A DNA stretch of 64,000 nucleotides from Chengkuizengella sediminis (GCF_010078385.1 NZ_SIJC01000002.1:485393-549392); one strand, 5' to 3'. Positions 54,442 through 62,602 are shown, counted from the first letter of the stretch. Notes: a model not told the origin generated them from the letters alone. Numbers and translations are program-made.

Positions 54442-54860
54442 ATGAAAATAGTTCAACATAGTTAATAAATTTAGTGATATTATACATTTGTGTGAAAATG
54501 GATAATTGACTCAAATGTTTTTTAGCTATTTATCTCACCGTTTATTAGTTCTTTTTGAAAAGAATTAGATTATCTTAGATTACCTCATTTCAATTATCAT
54601 ATTACAAAAATAATGTCATACAAATGTGTTACATAAATAATACATTTGTATGACAAATAAAAAAGGTGAAACAAGTTTACTTTTTTCTTCCTAAATCATA
54701 ACCACTTAGTACTATTTTACTAGAGGGAAAATGAGAGCGTTTGTAGAAATAATAGATTGTTAGAAATGTTTTGGAAAACGCCCTTATACATGTTTTTGAT
54801 ACGAGGCTATGGGAGAGCATATTCTAACTATTCTAAATAATTAGGGAGATGATTTGAGGA
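54442..54860. other. Intergenic stretch with a 13-bp palindrome, before the subtilisin gene
   Basis: It holds GTCATACAAATGT (54615-54627) and its exact inverse ACATTTGTATGAC (54642-54654), and a poor cre-like TGAGAGCGTTTGTA (54731-54744, 12 of 14). It may contain the promoter and operator of the protease. No gene seen. Confidence 0.5.
54615..54654. promoter_or_regulatory. Inverted repeat upstream of the subtilisin gene
   Basis: A 13-base perfect inverted repeat with a 14-base centre, GTCATACAAATGT and ACATTTGTATGAC, with TTA/TAA extending inward. Either an operator or a terminator lacking a T-run. Confidence 0.5.
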
Positions 54861-57269
54861 ATGAAAAAACGAGTATCGAAAGTATTTATGAGTTTTATTG
54901 CAATGGTGTTATTGTTATCTACTTTTGGTATGGGAGCAACTGCTCAAACAGACAATACCTCACAAATCACGGTTAAGGAATTGCCTGTAGCTGAATTGTT
55001 TGGAGATATCGAACTATCTTCAAGCGGGCCGACGACAGTCATTGTAGAACTGGAAGCTGAGTCGATTGTAGAGGCAAAGCAAAAAGGAAAAAATCAATCG
55101 AAAGACAATTTAAAGGCTGAAAGACAAAAAGTGATAAATGCACTTGAACAAGCAGTGGAGCAGGCGGAAGTAAACCGCGAATATGACTATGTCTTCTCTG
55201 GTTTTTCAGTAGAATTAGCTGGAACCGATATTATGAAACTTGCAACCATTCCTGGTGTTAAAGCAGTTTATCCAAATGTGAACTATACAGCGGGAGTGAT
55301 TTCAGTGGAAGAGCTTTCTGCTGAATTGTTTAGTCCAGAAATGGTCAAAAGTGCACCTTTCATAGGAGCTAATGATGCTTGGGAAGCTGGATTTACCGGT
55401 GAAGGAGTAACGGTCGCTGTCATCGATACAGGGGTTGATTACACTCATCCTGATTTAGTACATGCGTTTGGAGACTACAAAGGATGGGACTTTGTAGATG
55501 ATGACAATGACCCTCAAGAAGGTCCTACTCAATCTCACGGGACACATGTATCCGGTACGGTAGCTGCTAACGGAGTGATTAAAGGAGTGGCTCCGGATGC
55601 ATCACTTCTAGGCTATCGTGTATTAGGACCAGATGGGGGAACAACAGAGGATGTGGTTGCTGGGATTGAGAGAGCGGTTCAAGATGGAGCAGACGTGATG
55701 AACTTATCTCTAGGTAACCCGTTGAATAACCCGGACTGGGCTACATCGATTGCTTTAGATTGGGCAATGGCGGAAGGAGTCGTAGCCGTTACATCTAATG
55801 GAAACTCAGGACCAGACAACTGGACTGTTGGATCTCCAGGAACTTCTCGTGAAGCCATCTCCGTTGGAGCGACGCAATTGCCGTTTGATAATTATGATGT
55901 TGATGTTACAACAACTGGTGGCGTAGAGTATGAAAGTGATAAGGTATTGGGCTATGAAAAAGTTGAAGATATAGAGGTATTAGACGGTAATGAATATGAG
56001 TTTGTGTTTGCTGGTTTAGGAAGCGCAGAAGAGTTTGCGGAAGTTGATGCAGAAGGAAAAATCGCTTTAATTAGCCGCGGGGCTTATGCCTTTGTAGACA
56101 AAGCCGCTAACGCTAAAGCTGCAGGTGCGGTTGGAGCCATTATTTTCAACCATTCGCCAGGTGAAATTCCTTTTGTTATTCCAGGCATGGATGTACCAAC
56201 AGTGAAAATCACTAATGCAGAAGGTCTAATAATGCTTGCAGAATTAGAGGCTGGAAACAACACGGTTACTTTAGATTTTGAATATGTATCGACATCACCT
56301 GAAGTGATTGCGGATTTCTCTTCTCGTGGCCCGGTAGCGCTTTCATGGATGATCAAGCCGGATGTTTCGGCTCCTGGTGTTGATATTGTAAGTACGTACC
56401 CTGGAAATAGTTACGCTTCCTCACAAGGAACAAGTATGGCTTCACCACATGTAGCGGGTGCTGCAGCGTTATTATTACAGAAAAACCCTCATTGGGATAC
56501 AGAAGATGTTAAAGCGGCGTTAATGAATACGGCTGAAAACCTTGTGGATCCAGCAAGTGGAGAAGATTTTGCTCACAATACCCAAGGCGCCGGTAGTATT
56601 CGCGTGGTCGATGCATTAGATGCCATGACATTGGTTTCTCCTGGAAGTCATTCGTTTGGGAAATTTGTAAAAGATACCGGGAAACAAGTAGAAAAGCAAT
56701 TTTTTGAAATTCAAAACCTATCAGATAAAACAAAAAGCTACAGCTTTAATGTAACAATGGATGGAAATCCAGAGGGTATTAAAGTTATGCTTAGTAATAA
56801 CCTGAATGTACAACCAGGTTCAACACAAGAAGTGAATTTTCATGTACAGGTAGATACCTCAAAATTAGCACCAGGGTACTATGAAGGAACCATTGAAGTC
56901 AGTGATGGAGAACAAGTTTTTGACCTTCCAACGATATTGTTTGTTGGGGAGCCAGACTACCCTCGTGTAACAGGTGCGTTCATGGAAAATGCATTAGATG
57001 ATATGTACAGCATGGGCTCTTACTTGCCGGGTGGCGCTGAGGTGCTGCAGTATGACTTGTATGCATTCGATGCAAGTACTGGTACTATTGGTGGATTCAT
57101 CGATACGTTAGGAGCTTTTGAAAATGTACCAGCTCCACTTCATGAATTTTCATGGGACGGTACAGTACAAGGTGGCATCCCACTTCCTAACGGAGATTGG
57201 GTATTAGCGGTTTATGTAGAATCAAATGGTGTTACAGAATATAGTGCGTTCTTGGTAACAAAAGAATAA
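54861..57269 (+). CDS. Secreted subtilisin-like serine protease (S8, Vpr-like)
   Basis: 802 residues. Signal peptide (ending GATAQ), then an I9-type inhibitor propeptide (about 60-150, TVIVELEAESIVEAK, VFSGFSVELAG). The catalytic triad is D189 in AVIDTGVDYTHPDL, H226 in SHGTHVSGT and S525 in GTSMASPHVAG. A PA domain is inserted between H and S (about 370-470, IALISRGAYAFVDKAANAKA), the hallmark of Vpr-type proteases. The C-terminal part is fibronectin-like and serves as a stalk. The start follows GAGGA. It is monocistronic with its own terminator. Confidence 0.93.
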   Translation: MKKRVSKVFMSFIAMVLLLSTFGMGATAQTDNTSQITVKELPVAELFGDIELSSSGPTTVIVELEAESIVEAKQKGKNQSKDNLKAERQKVINALEQAVEQAEVNREYDYVFSGFSVELAGTDIMKLATIPGVKAVYPNVNYTAGVISVEELSAELFSPEMVKSAPFIGANDAWEAGFTGEGVTVAVIDTGVDYTHPDLVHAFGDYKGWDFVDDDNDPQEGPTQSHGTHVSGTVAANGVIKGVAPDASLLGYRVLGPDGGTTEDVVAGIERAVQDGADVMNLSLGNPLNNPDWATSIALDWAMAEGVVAVTSNGNSGPDNWTVGSPGTSREAISVGATQLPFDNYDVDVTTTGGVEYESDKVLGYEKVEDIEVLDGNEYEFVFAGLGSAEEFAEVDAEGKIALISRGAYAFVDKAANAKAAGAVGAIIFNHSPGEIPFVIPGMDVPTVKITNAEGLIMLAELEAGNNTVTLDFEYVSTSPEVIADFSSRGPVALSWMIKPDVSAPGVDIVSTYPGNSYASSQGTSMASPHVAGAAALLLQKNPHWDTEDVKAALMNTAENLVDPASGEDFAHNTQGAGSIRVVDALDAMTLVSPGSHSFGKFVKDTGKQVEKQFFEIQNLSDKTKSYSFNVTMDGNPEGIKVMLSNNLNVQPGSTQEVNFHVQVDTSKLAPGYYEGTIEVSDGEQVFDLPTILFVGEPDYPRVTGAFMENALDDMYSMGSYLPGGAEVLQYDLYAFDASTGTIGGFIDTLGAFENVPAPLHEFSWDGTVQGGIPLPNGDWVLAVYVESNGVTEYSAFLVTKE

Positions 57270-57291
57270 TCTAAGTTATTTTCACACACTA

Positions 57292-57333
57292 GTGGAGACC
57301 GGACAGAGAATTTGTCCCCGTCTCCCTTTTTTA
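57292..57333 (+). terminator. Terminator after the subtilisin gene
   Basis: GGAGAC.CGGACA pairing with TGTCC.CGTCTCC, then CTTTTTT. Confidence 0.85.
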
Positions 57334-57407
57334 TTTGTTTTGTAAATGGGAAATCATTGAAATCGATTATTTAACTTAAATATTCAGATAATAAACCAAT
57401 GAAATAG

Positions 57408-57620
57408 GACGATCCTTCAATAGGTTATCAATCAAATAATCCAAAAAAATACTGTGCTATTTTTATAAACAAAGCAGTGATACCTGCCGCAGTAGAATTT
57501 TTAGAATTACTTATTGCTCCGCATATTGAAGTATCTGGAAAAGACCCAGGTAAAGCAATGGGAAACATAGACACTCTTATTGCTCCAGGGATTGAAGTAA
57601 CAGGAAAAGCTCCAGCTTAA
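57408..57620 (+). pseudogene. Fragment of an unknown protein with two short repeats
   Basis: An open frame of about 70 codons without ATG or RBS (a GTG at 57477 is possible). It ends in two similar blocks: LLIAPHIEVSGKDPG and TLIAPGIEVTGKAPA. Upstream it reads SNNPKKYCAIFINKAVIPAA. A stop lies just before 57408. I do not recognise it. It is probably the tail of a lost gene and ends at a terminator. Confidence 0.4.
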
Positions 57621-57634
57621 TTTTTTGAAACGAG

Positions 57635-57664
57635 CCTACAAACCTATGTTTGTGGGTTTTTTAT
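57635..57664 (+). terminator. Terminator upstream of the winged-helix gene
   Basis: CCTACAAAC, loop CTAT, GTTTGTGGG, then TTTTTT. It slightly overlaps the -35 of the next promoter. Confidence 0.75.
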
Positions 57665-57707
57665 TGCATTTTTATCATTACTTCTTTTATAATGGGAACA
57701 AATATTC
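57664..57707 (+). promoter_or_regulatory. SOS-like promoter with LexA/DinR box (copy 2)
   Basis: TTGCAT (57664-57669), 18-base spacer, TATAAT (57688-57693), then GAACAAATATTC (57696-57707), one base off GAAC-N4-GTTC. Confidence 0.65.
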
Positions 57708-57723
57708 CTATAGAGGTGATATA

Positions 57724-57957
57724 ATGCTTACTGACTTAGAAAGAAAAGTATTACGTATCCTGTATAACTTCCCTCATTCAATAAAAAAAAGGATGCCAAC
57801 CATTCGAGAACTCGAAATCAAAACAGGAAAAGACGAGAAAACAGTCCGTTCAGTATTAAACGGACTTGTTAGAGGTGGATATATAGAATGTAAAGACGGT
57901 AATACTCAAAACATAAAGATTATATCAACTAGGGATTATGATTCACCTTTTAAATGA
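57724..57957 (+). CDS. Small winged-helix DNA-binding protein
   Basis: 77 residues from ATG 57724 after GAGGTGAT: MLTDLERKVLRILYNFPHSI. The pattern MPTIRELEIKTGKDEKTVRS and VLNGLVRGGYIE is a winged helix-turn-helix similar to the LexA N-terminal domain. It has no catalytic or dimerisation domain, so it may act as a small regulator. It lies behind a LexA-type box. At 63829 the same gene begins as the second cistron after a YolD-like gene. Decayed copies lie at 52858 and 63829. Confidence 0.65.
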   Translation: MLTDLERKVLRILYNFPHSIKKRMPTIRELEIKTGKDEKTVRSVLNGLVRGGYIECKDGNTQNIKIISTRDYDSPFK

Positions 57958-58117
57958 GAAAAAACCACCGACCTAAGTCAATGGTTGGGTTCAGGTCTTC
58001 ATTCCCTAAATGAAGCCCATAAACAAAATTAGTTCTTAGTTCTTTTAAAATGAGATTTAGAACTATACTATAAAGGAGTAATGCTATTATATCAAATTTG
58101 AACAATTTTACAAGTAA

Positions 58118-58336
58118 TTACCAAAAATCTGATTCATCAACTTCCTCACCTTTTTTCCTCAATCCTGATACTACCCTGTGTTTTGTGCTTCTGTTTGGTT
58201 TATAATCATCATTTCCAGTTAATCTACTTGTTGTATTTTTATCTATTCCACAATTTTCACTTACCCATGTTTGTGAGATCTCTTTCTTATCAATAAACTT
58301 TCCAAATTTTGTTCTTGGTTTACCTAGTCCAAACAT
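58118..58336 (-). CDS. Small XRE-like transcriptional regulator
   Basis: 72 residues from the ATG at 58336, with GGAGGGATGATTGT upstream. FGLGKPRTKFGKFIDKKEIS is followed by a helix-turn-helix (TWVSENCGIDKNTTSRL). Similar short phage-type regulators with this same start occur in many Bacillales (from memory). It may belong to a prophage remnant. Longer starts upstream lack an RBS. Confidence 0.65.
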   Translation of the reverse strand: MFGLGKPRTKFGKFIDKKEISQTWVSENCGIDKNTTSRLTGNDDYKPNRSTKHRVVSGLRKKGEEVDESDFW

Positions 58337-58467
58337 ACAATCATCCCTCCATAGATGCAGGATTGACAGTAAGATCAACTTTTATACATTTCTATTGAAT
58401 AAATGTGGAATAGTGTACAAACTGTTGCTCATACACTTCTAACAAATAGACTAAGGAGGGAATTAAA

Positions 58468-58678
58468 ATGAAAAATGAACTTAAAGTAACGATTGATTTT
58501 AAATTGTATATCCATGTTATCAACGCAGGATTATTGAGGCTTTTGAAAAGCGTAAAAGAGTTTTTGTGGGTTATTAAGTGACGTTTTAAGAGAAAGCCCG
58601 AACATAATAAACATTTCCCCTAATGGATGCAACATAAATGTAATATTTTCCCTAAAGAGTGAATTTATTTTAGAATAA
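58468..58678 (+). pseudogene. Small gene, apparently frameshifted
   Basis: A strong AAGGAGGG and ATG at 58468 start MKNELKVTIDFKLYIHVINA and then a 37-residue frame ending at 58581. A different frame picks up from about 58568 and reads GLLSDVLRESPNIINISPNG then CNINVIFSLKSEFILE to a stop at 58678. The pieces may be one broken 70-residue gene. No family recognised. Confidence 0.4.
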
Positions 58679-58738
58679 TTGGAATTTCTTTTGATTCCAT
58701 AAAGAATCGATGAACCCATTATGAAAAGGAAAGAAACA

Positions 58739-58792
58739 GAAAGACGAAACCAGAACTTGCAGAGGAAGAAGTTAATATCATATCTCAGTAGT
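58739..58792 (+). pseudogene. Middle fragment of a YolD-like gene
   Basis: Encodes RKTKPELAEEEVNIISQ followed by a TAG. The YolD-like copy at 63489 has RKTKPVLAEEEVNVISQ at this point. DNA is nearly identical over about 50 bases. Both ends are lost. Confidence 0.75.
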
Positions 58793-58945
58793 TGTAAGTT
58801 ATGGTATTCTTATTTCATATAAAGATAAAAGAAGACATTTCATTATTTTATAAATTTTTACATTTATTTTATGTTTTCTTTACATTTATTTGTTAAGCTT
58901 CTTATTGTGCTTGAAAATAAACGATAAGAAAAGAGGAGAAAAGTT

Positions 58946-59320
58946 ATGAAATTCAAAAAAATTGGCCTTGCTGCCATAACTTTAGCAATGATATTATCTT
59001 TGCCATCTTTTAATTCAAATGCTTCTGTTAATGGAGTAAACGTAGAAGAAAATTCAACTACCCCTGATGAAAAAGTTACCTTTAAAGTAGAGACAGTTAA
59101 TGAAGAAGTAGATAAAGTTACTTTATCTTGGGGAGAAAAACCAAATACAGGATATTCTATAGAAATTACATCTGTGGACTTTGTTAATAATGAAGCTGTC
59201 ATTCATTATCAACTTCATTACCCAGGTGAAGGTATGTTCTACGCTCCGGTAATTACTGAACCTAAAGCAGAAACTTATATTTCAACTTCATTAACATTAA
59301 GTATTCAACAAGAAAAATAA
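58946..59320 (+). CDS. Secreted PrcB-like protein
   Basis: 124 residues with a signal peptide (IGLAAITLAMILSLPSFNSNA). The mature part VTLSWGEKPNTGYSIEITSV, then YQLHYPGEGMFYAPVIT, follows the PrcB C-terminal domain pattern (GEKPTGGY .. ); PrcB is a subunit of a spirochaete protease complex, and related domains may be protease inhibitors. The activity here is unknown. RBS GAGGAGAA. Terminator downstream. Confidence 0.72.
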   Translation: MKFKKIGLAAITLAMILSLPSFNSNASVNGVNVEENSTTPDEKVTFKVETVNEEVDKVTLSWGEKPNTGYSIEITSVDFVNNEAVIHYQLHYPGEGMFYAPVITEPKAETYISTSLTLSIQQEK

Positions 59321-59350
59321 TTCATGGTCTGTTCTGAACAAAACATAATT

Positions 59351-59391
59351 AACTCCTTACATTTTTCCAAAAATGATAAGGAGTTTTTTTC
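59351..59391 (+). terminator. Terminator after the PrcB-like gene
   Basis: AACTCCTTAC pairing with (A)TAAGGAGTT, then TTTTTTC. Confidence 0.85.
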
Positions 59392-59430
59392 TTCCAAATC
59401 GAGTTAAATCTAAAAAACACACAATAATCT

Positions 59431-59529
59431 TTAAAGTGAAAATTGCTTCATTAACTTTTCATACTCAGGACGTTCCATTACGCCACTCTCTTTTTCAAAA
59501 TTACTTTTTAGCTCTTGAATCGTTGCCAT
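59431..59529 (-). CDS. Possible 32-residue peptide gene
   Basis: Minus-strand ATG at 59529 starts MATIQELKSNFEKESGVMER, ending PEYEKLMKQFSL. The composition looks protein-like (helical, charged) but the RBS is poor (AAGTTGGTG). It may be a fragment. No known family. Confidence 0.35.
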   Translation of the reverse strand: MATIQELKSNFEKESGVMERPEYEKLMKQFSL

Positions 59530-59592
59530 ACACCAACTTATAGATATTGAAATAGTTTTTATACTGAAATGACTTAATTAAGAAGGTTAAAA

Positions 59593-59775
59593 TTATTCAA
59601 ACCCTACAAATCTTCCGACAACTCTAAACCTTTCTCTTTCTCTATCTTCTACAGAATCCCAACTGCTGCTTCCACATGAACAATATCTCGAACCTCCACT
59701 TGCAGCAACAAGAATAATAACTAAGAGAATAAAGAGAACTAGAACTATAGCAGCTCCAGAACTATGTGAACTCAT
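59593..59775 (-). CDS. YjcZ-type membrane peptide 3 with charged tail
   Basis: 60 residues: MSSHSSGAAIVLVLFILLVI, then ILVAASGGSRYCSCGSS and a charged tail (VEDRERERFRVVG). It has the usual head and helix but a cysteine pair (YCSCG) and an added tail. RBS AGGAGGG; R4 lies upstream. Confidence 0.72.
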   Translation of the reverse strand: MSSHSSGAAIVLVLFILLVIILVAASGGSRYCSCGSSSWDSVEDRERERFRVVGRFVGFE

Positions 59776-59794
59776 GTTAATCCCTCCTTTCAAT

Positions 59795-59910
59795 ATGATG
59801 TAAGATATACTATGTTCAGAGAATCTACTTTGATTGGACGAGTATCCTAGGGGCAAGTACACATTTTTGATAGTTTAAAACCCCACTATCATAAATGAAT
59901 AGTGTGGTTA
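59795..59910 (-). repeat. Promoter cassette repeat R4
   Basis: Upstream of peptide 3. The hairpin is slightly changed (CCACTATCATAAATGAATAGTG). Confidence 0.75.
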
Positions 59911-59968
59911 TCTACATAGTTTTGCTACAGGAACTGTAATGCTGCTACTGCACATTCCCCTCTAGGTA

Positions 59969-60061
59969 CTATTTGATCGAATCCGTAACTAATAAAATAA
60001 TAACCAATAGAATGAAAAGGATTAAAATTATTGCTACGCCTGTACCTTTGTAAGTACTCAT
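59969..60061 (-). CDS. YjcZ-type membrane peptide 4 (shortest)
   Basis: 30 residues: MSTYKGTGVAIILILFILLV then IILLVTDSIK. The tail is cut short, perhaps by a stop that arose by mutation. RBS AGGAGGA. Confidence 0.65.
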   Translation of the reverse strand: MSTYKGTGVAIILILFILLVIILLVTDSIK

Positions 60062-60080
60062 AAAAATTCCTCCTTTCAAA

Positions 60081-60190
60081 GTGATGTAGTATATACTATG
60101 TTCAGTGAATCTATTTTGTATGGACGGGTATCCTAGTGCAAGTACACATTTTTCATAGATTAAAACCCCACTATATAAATAGTGAGGTTT
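60081..60190 (-). repeat. Promoter cassette repeat R5
   Basis: Complete copy upstream of peptide 4, closest to R2. Confidence 0.8.
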
Positions 60191-60503
60191 ACACCGTAGA
60201 GAGATATATATGAGCGCACACCCTCCTAAACCTATATTCTATGTTAAAACCCTTCATTTGGTATAGACAAGTGATTGTTTGAAAATGTGCTATTTTACCA
60301 TTTTAAACATATAAGTTCATGGGTGAATGATTTAATTCCAGTCTATCCGCCCTCCTTAACAATAAAGAACCCTGCTTTAAATAGGCAGGGATTTGAATTT
60401 ACTATATAATTTATCTATTCATATCCTATTCATAGGTTGATAAAATACTTGGATTAATACTGTTTAGGACTCAAATATTTAGTTTGGGTATATTTCAGAG
60501 TTA
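60191..60503. other. Gap with repeat debris and a hairpin
   Basis: GAGAGATATATATGAGCGCACACCCTCCT-like DNA also occurs at about 60783-60810. At 60368-60393, CCCTGC and GCAGGG form a small hairpin. No gene seen. Confidence 0.4.
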
Positions 60504-60647
60504 TCATAACCCAGTAGGAAAGAAAAATTCCGTCGCCGTAGGTGCTGTAGTATATCTCGAACGTCCACTTGCAGCAACTAAAATGATAACCAAAAGAATA
60601 AAGAGTACTAGAACTAATGCAGCTCCAGAACTACTGTGTCCACTCAT
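60504..60647 (-). CDS. YjcZ-type membrane peptide 5
   Basis: 47 residues: MSGHSSSGAALVLVLFILLV then IILVAASGRSRYTTAPTATE and FFFPTGL. Same head and helix; RBS AGGAGGG. Confidence 0.75.
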   Translation of the reverse strand: MSGHSSSGAALVLVLFILLVIILVAASGRSRYTTAPTATEFFFPTGL

Positions 60648-60670
60648 GTTAATCCCTCCTTTCTATATAT

Positions 60671-60778
60671 AATGTAATATATAATATGAAAGGAAAATCT
60701 AAACTGCTTGGGTTAATGCTCTGATACAAGTACACATTTTTCATAGATTAAAACCCCACTACATGAATAGTGAGGTTT
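60671..60778 (-). repeat. Promoter cassette repeat R6 (variant middle)
   Basis: Shares the CTGCTTGGGTTAATGCTCTG variant with R3, so R3 and R6 are sister copies. Confidence 0.75.
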
Positions 60779-60954
60779 CCGTAGAGAGATTATATGAGCG
60801 CACACCCTCCTATTACTAGGAGGTAATATATTCTATGTTCATACCCTTCATTTGGTATAGACAACTGACTTGCTTGTTTGAAATTGTGCTATTATACTAT
60901 TTCAAAAAAAAGGAACGCAAAGGGTCCTTGAGTTAAAAAATATTGAATTATATT
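60779..60954. other. Repeat debris between peptide genes
   Basis: A decayed stretch with similarity to 60190-60310 (GTAGAGAGAT, ACCCTTCATTTGGTATAGACAA). GGAACGC..GGGTCC hairpin near 60911-60930. No gene seen. Confidence 0.35.
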
Positions 60955-61020
60955 TAATTCCGGAGCAGTTCTACCTAATCTCGAGCCACCACTTGCAGCA
61001 ACTAAAATAATAACTAAAAG
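60955..61020 (-). pseudogene. Headless YjcZ-type fragment
   Basis: The minus strand reads LLVIILVAASGGSRLGRTAP then EL, matching the middle and tail of the tiny peptides, without start or head. It joins the end of the next gene at about 61014-61021. Confidence 0.7.
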
Positions 61021-61283
61021 GTTGGCAAATTCTGGAATGCAGCCTGTTGCATTTGTTCAATCATTTGTTCAAGCCTTGCTAGATCTTCAAACATCTCACT
61101 ACGTAAATCTAACATTCTGGTCAATTCTACTATCTCTTCTTGATTTGTTACATCAATTGTTCCAGATGAACCTCCTGAGCCATATCTCGAACGTCCTCTT
61201 GCAGCGACTATAATGATAACAAGAAGAATAAAGAGTACTAGGGCAATGGCAGCAATTCTACTAAATCCTTTTTTAGATGACAT
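61014..61283 (-). CDS. Long YjcZ-like membrane peptide with coiled-coil tail (a)
   Basis: 89 residues: MSSKKGFSRIAAIALVLFIL then LVIIIVAARGRSRYGSGGSS, then an amphipathic tail rich in E, L, Q (EEIVELTRMLDLRSEMFEDL), probably a coiled coil. It has the same helix as the tiny peptides but a basic head. The stop TAG is contributed by the headless fragment it has fused with. RBS AGGAGGGATGATTCC. Confidence 0.7.
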   Translation of the reverse strand: MSSKKGFSRIAAIALVLFILLVIIIVAARGRSRYGSGGSSGTIDVTNQEEIVELTRMLDLRSEMFEDLARLEQMIEQMQQAAFQNLPTF

Positions 61284-61304
61284 GGAATCATCCCTCCTTT
61301 CAAA

Positions 61305-61414
61305 ATGATGTACTATATACTATGTTCAGAGAATCTACTTTGTTTGGACTAGTATCCTAGTGCAAGTACACATTTTTCATAGATTAAAACCCCACTACAT
61401 GAATAGTGAGGTTT
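61305..61414 (-). repeat. Promoter cassette repeat R7
   Basis: Complete copy upstream of the gene at 61014. Confidence 0.8.
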
Positions 61415-61461
61415 CCGTAGAGAGATTATATGAGTGCTGCCAATATATTCTATGTTCAAAC

Positions 61462-61734
61462 CTAAAACGCTTGCATCGCTTGCTGGAGTAAAGCCTGTCG
61501 TGTTTGTTCAATCCTTGCTAGTTGTTGCACCCTCTCATTAAATATATTTAACCGTTCGGTCAATGCTATTAGCTCTTCTTGATTTGTTACATCAATTGTT
61601 CCAAATGAACCCCCTGAGCCATATCTCGAACGTCCTCTTGCAGCGACTATAATGATAACAAGAAGAATAAAGAGTACTAGGGCAATGGCAGCTATTCTAC
61701 TAAATCCTTTTTTGGATTCTTTTTTAGATGCCAT
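61462..61734 (-). CDS. Long YjcZ-like membrane peptide with coiled-coil tail (b)
   Basis: 90 residues, MASKKESKKGFSRIAAIALV at the start; a duplicated KKESKKG extends the head of its relatives. The tail (ALTERLNIFNERVQQLARIE) is a heptad-like helix ending ALLQQAMQAF. RBS AGGAGGGATGATTC. Confidence 0.72.
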   Translation of the reverse strand: MASKKESKKGFSRIAAIALVLFILLVIIIVAARGRSRYGSGGSFGTIDVTNQEELIALTERLNIFNERVQQLARIEQTRQALLQQAMQAF

Positions 61735-61757
61735 AGAATCATCCCTCCTTTCTATAT

Positions 61758-61866
61758 ATGATGTACTATATACTATGTTCAGAAATCTACTTTGACTGGA
61801 CGGGTGTCTTAGTGCAAGTACATATTTTTGATAGTTTAAAACCCCACTACATAAATAGTGAGGTTT
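61758..61866 (-). repeat. Promoter cassette repeat R8
   Basis: Complete copy upstream of the gene at 61462. Confidence 0.8.
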
Positions 61867-61901
61867 ACATCATAGTAAGATACTATGAGTGTATAGTAGT
61901 T

Positions 61902-62051
61902 TTACCCAAGTTCGCCACCAATCATACAAGGAGAGCATACGTTAGGGCAACTAAAACGGGTTCTAATTGAAGCTAATAATATTATTACAAGTAGAATGAA
62001 GAGTACCAGAACAATAGCTGCACCAGTAGCAGAACCATTGTGTCCACTCAT
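61902..62051 (-). CDS. YjcZ-type membrane peptide 6 with Cys-rich tail
   Basis: 49 residues: MSGHNGSATGAAIVLVLFIL then LVIILLASIRTRFSC and PNVCSPCMIGGELG. Three cysteines in the tail might cross-link in the coat; inference only. RBS AGGAGGA. Confidence 0.73.
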   Translation of the reverse strand: MSGHNGSATGAAIVLVLFILLVIILLASIRTRFSCPNVCSPCMIGGELG

Positions 62052-62071
62052 GTTAATTCCTCCTTTCTATA

Positions 62072-62181
62072 TATGATGTAATATATACTATGAAAGAAAA
62101 TCTATTTTGTATGGACGGGTGTCCTAAGGCAAGTACACATTTTTCATAGTTTAAAACCCCACTACATAAATAGTAAGGTTT
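62072..62181 (-). repeat. Promoter cassette repeat R9
   Basis: Complete copy upstream of peptide 6, with a changed end to the hairpin (ATAGTAAGGTTT). Confidence 0.78.
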
Positions 62182-62211
62182 GAGTGCTGCCAATATATTC
62201 TATGTTAAAAC

Positions 62212-62472
62212 CTAAAACGCTTGCATCAATTGCTGGAGTAAAGCCTGTTGTGTTTGTTCAAGCCTTGCTTGTCTTTGCAACAACTCATTAAATAAATTTA
62301 ACCGTTCGTTCAATGCTAATAGATCTTCTGGATTTGTGAAATCAATTGTTCCAACTGAACCTCCTGAGCCATATCTCGAACGTCCTCTTGCAGCGACTAT
62401 AATGATAACAAGAAGAATAAAGAGTACTAGGGCAATGGCAGCTATTCTACTAAATCCTTTTTTAGATGACAT
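62212..62472 (-). CDS. Long YjcZ-like membrane peptide with coiled-coil tail (c)
   Basis: 86 residues, closest to (b): MSSKKGFSRIAAIALVLFIL start, ALNERLNLFNELLQRQARLE tail, ending LLQQLMQAF. RBS AGGAGGGATGATTCC. With (a) and (b) it forms a three-member subfamily that is nearly identical at the DNA level over the first 60 codons. Confidence 0.72.
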   Translation of the reverse strand: MSSKKGFSRIAAIALVLFILLVIIIVAARGRSRYGSGGSVGTIDFTNPEDLLALNERLNLFNELLQRQARLEQTQQALLQQLMQAF

Positions 62473-62494
62473 GGAATCATCCCTCCTTTCAAAA

Positions 62495-62602
62495 TGATGT
62501 ACTATATACTATGTTTAGAGAATCTACTTTGATTGGACTTGCATCCTAGTGCAAGTACACATTTTTCATAGATTAAAACCCACTATATAAATAGTGAGGT
62601 TT
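62495..62602 (-). repeat. Promoter cassette repeat R10
   Basis: Last copy, upstream of the gene at 62212, directly followed by the second copy of the 137-bp block. Confidence 0.8.

Noticed and set aside
57664..58336. The winged-helix gene and the XRE-like gene as a toxin-antitoxin pair.
   Set aside because: They are convergent, 160 bp apart, and both look like DNA-binding proteins; no toxin fold is visible.
60484..60672. A plus-strand 62-residue protein.
   Set aside because: It is the complement of the minus-strand peptide gene at 60504-60647, which has the RBS and family motif.
53701..62472. Tiny hydrophobic peptides as bacteriocins or leaderless toxins.
   Set aside because: The FILLVII helix and Gly/Ser/His head fit YjcZ-type sporulation peptides better, and there are no transport, modification or immunity genes.
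53341..62602. Regularly repeated ~110-bp units could suggest a CRISPR array.
   Set aside because: The units are too long, lie between genes at uneven distances, and contain a terminator, a promoter-like motif and an RBS; no cas gene is seen.
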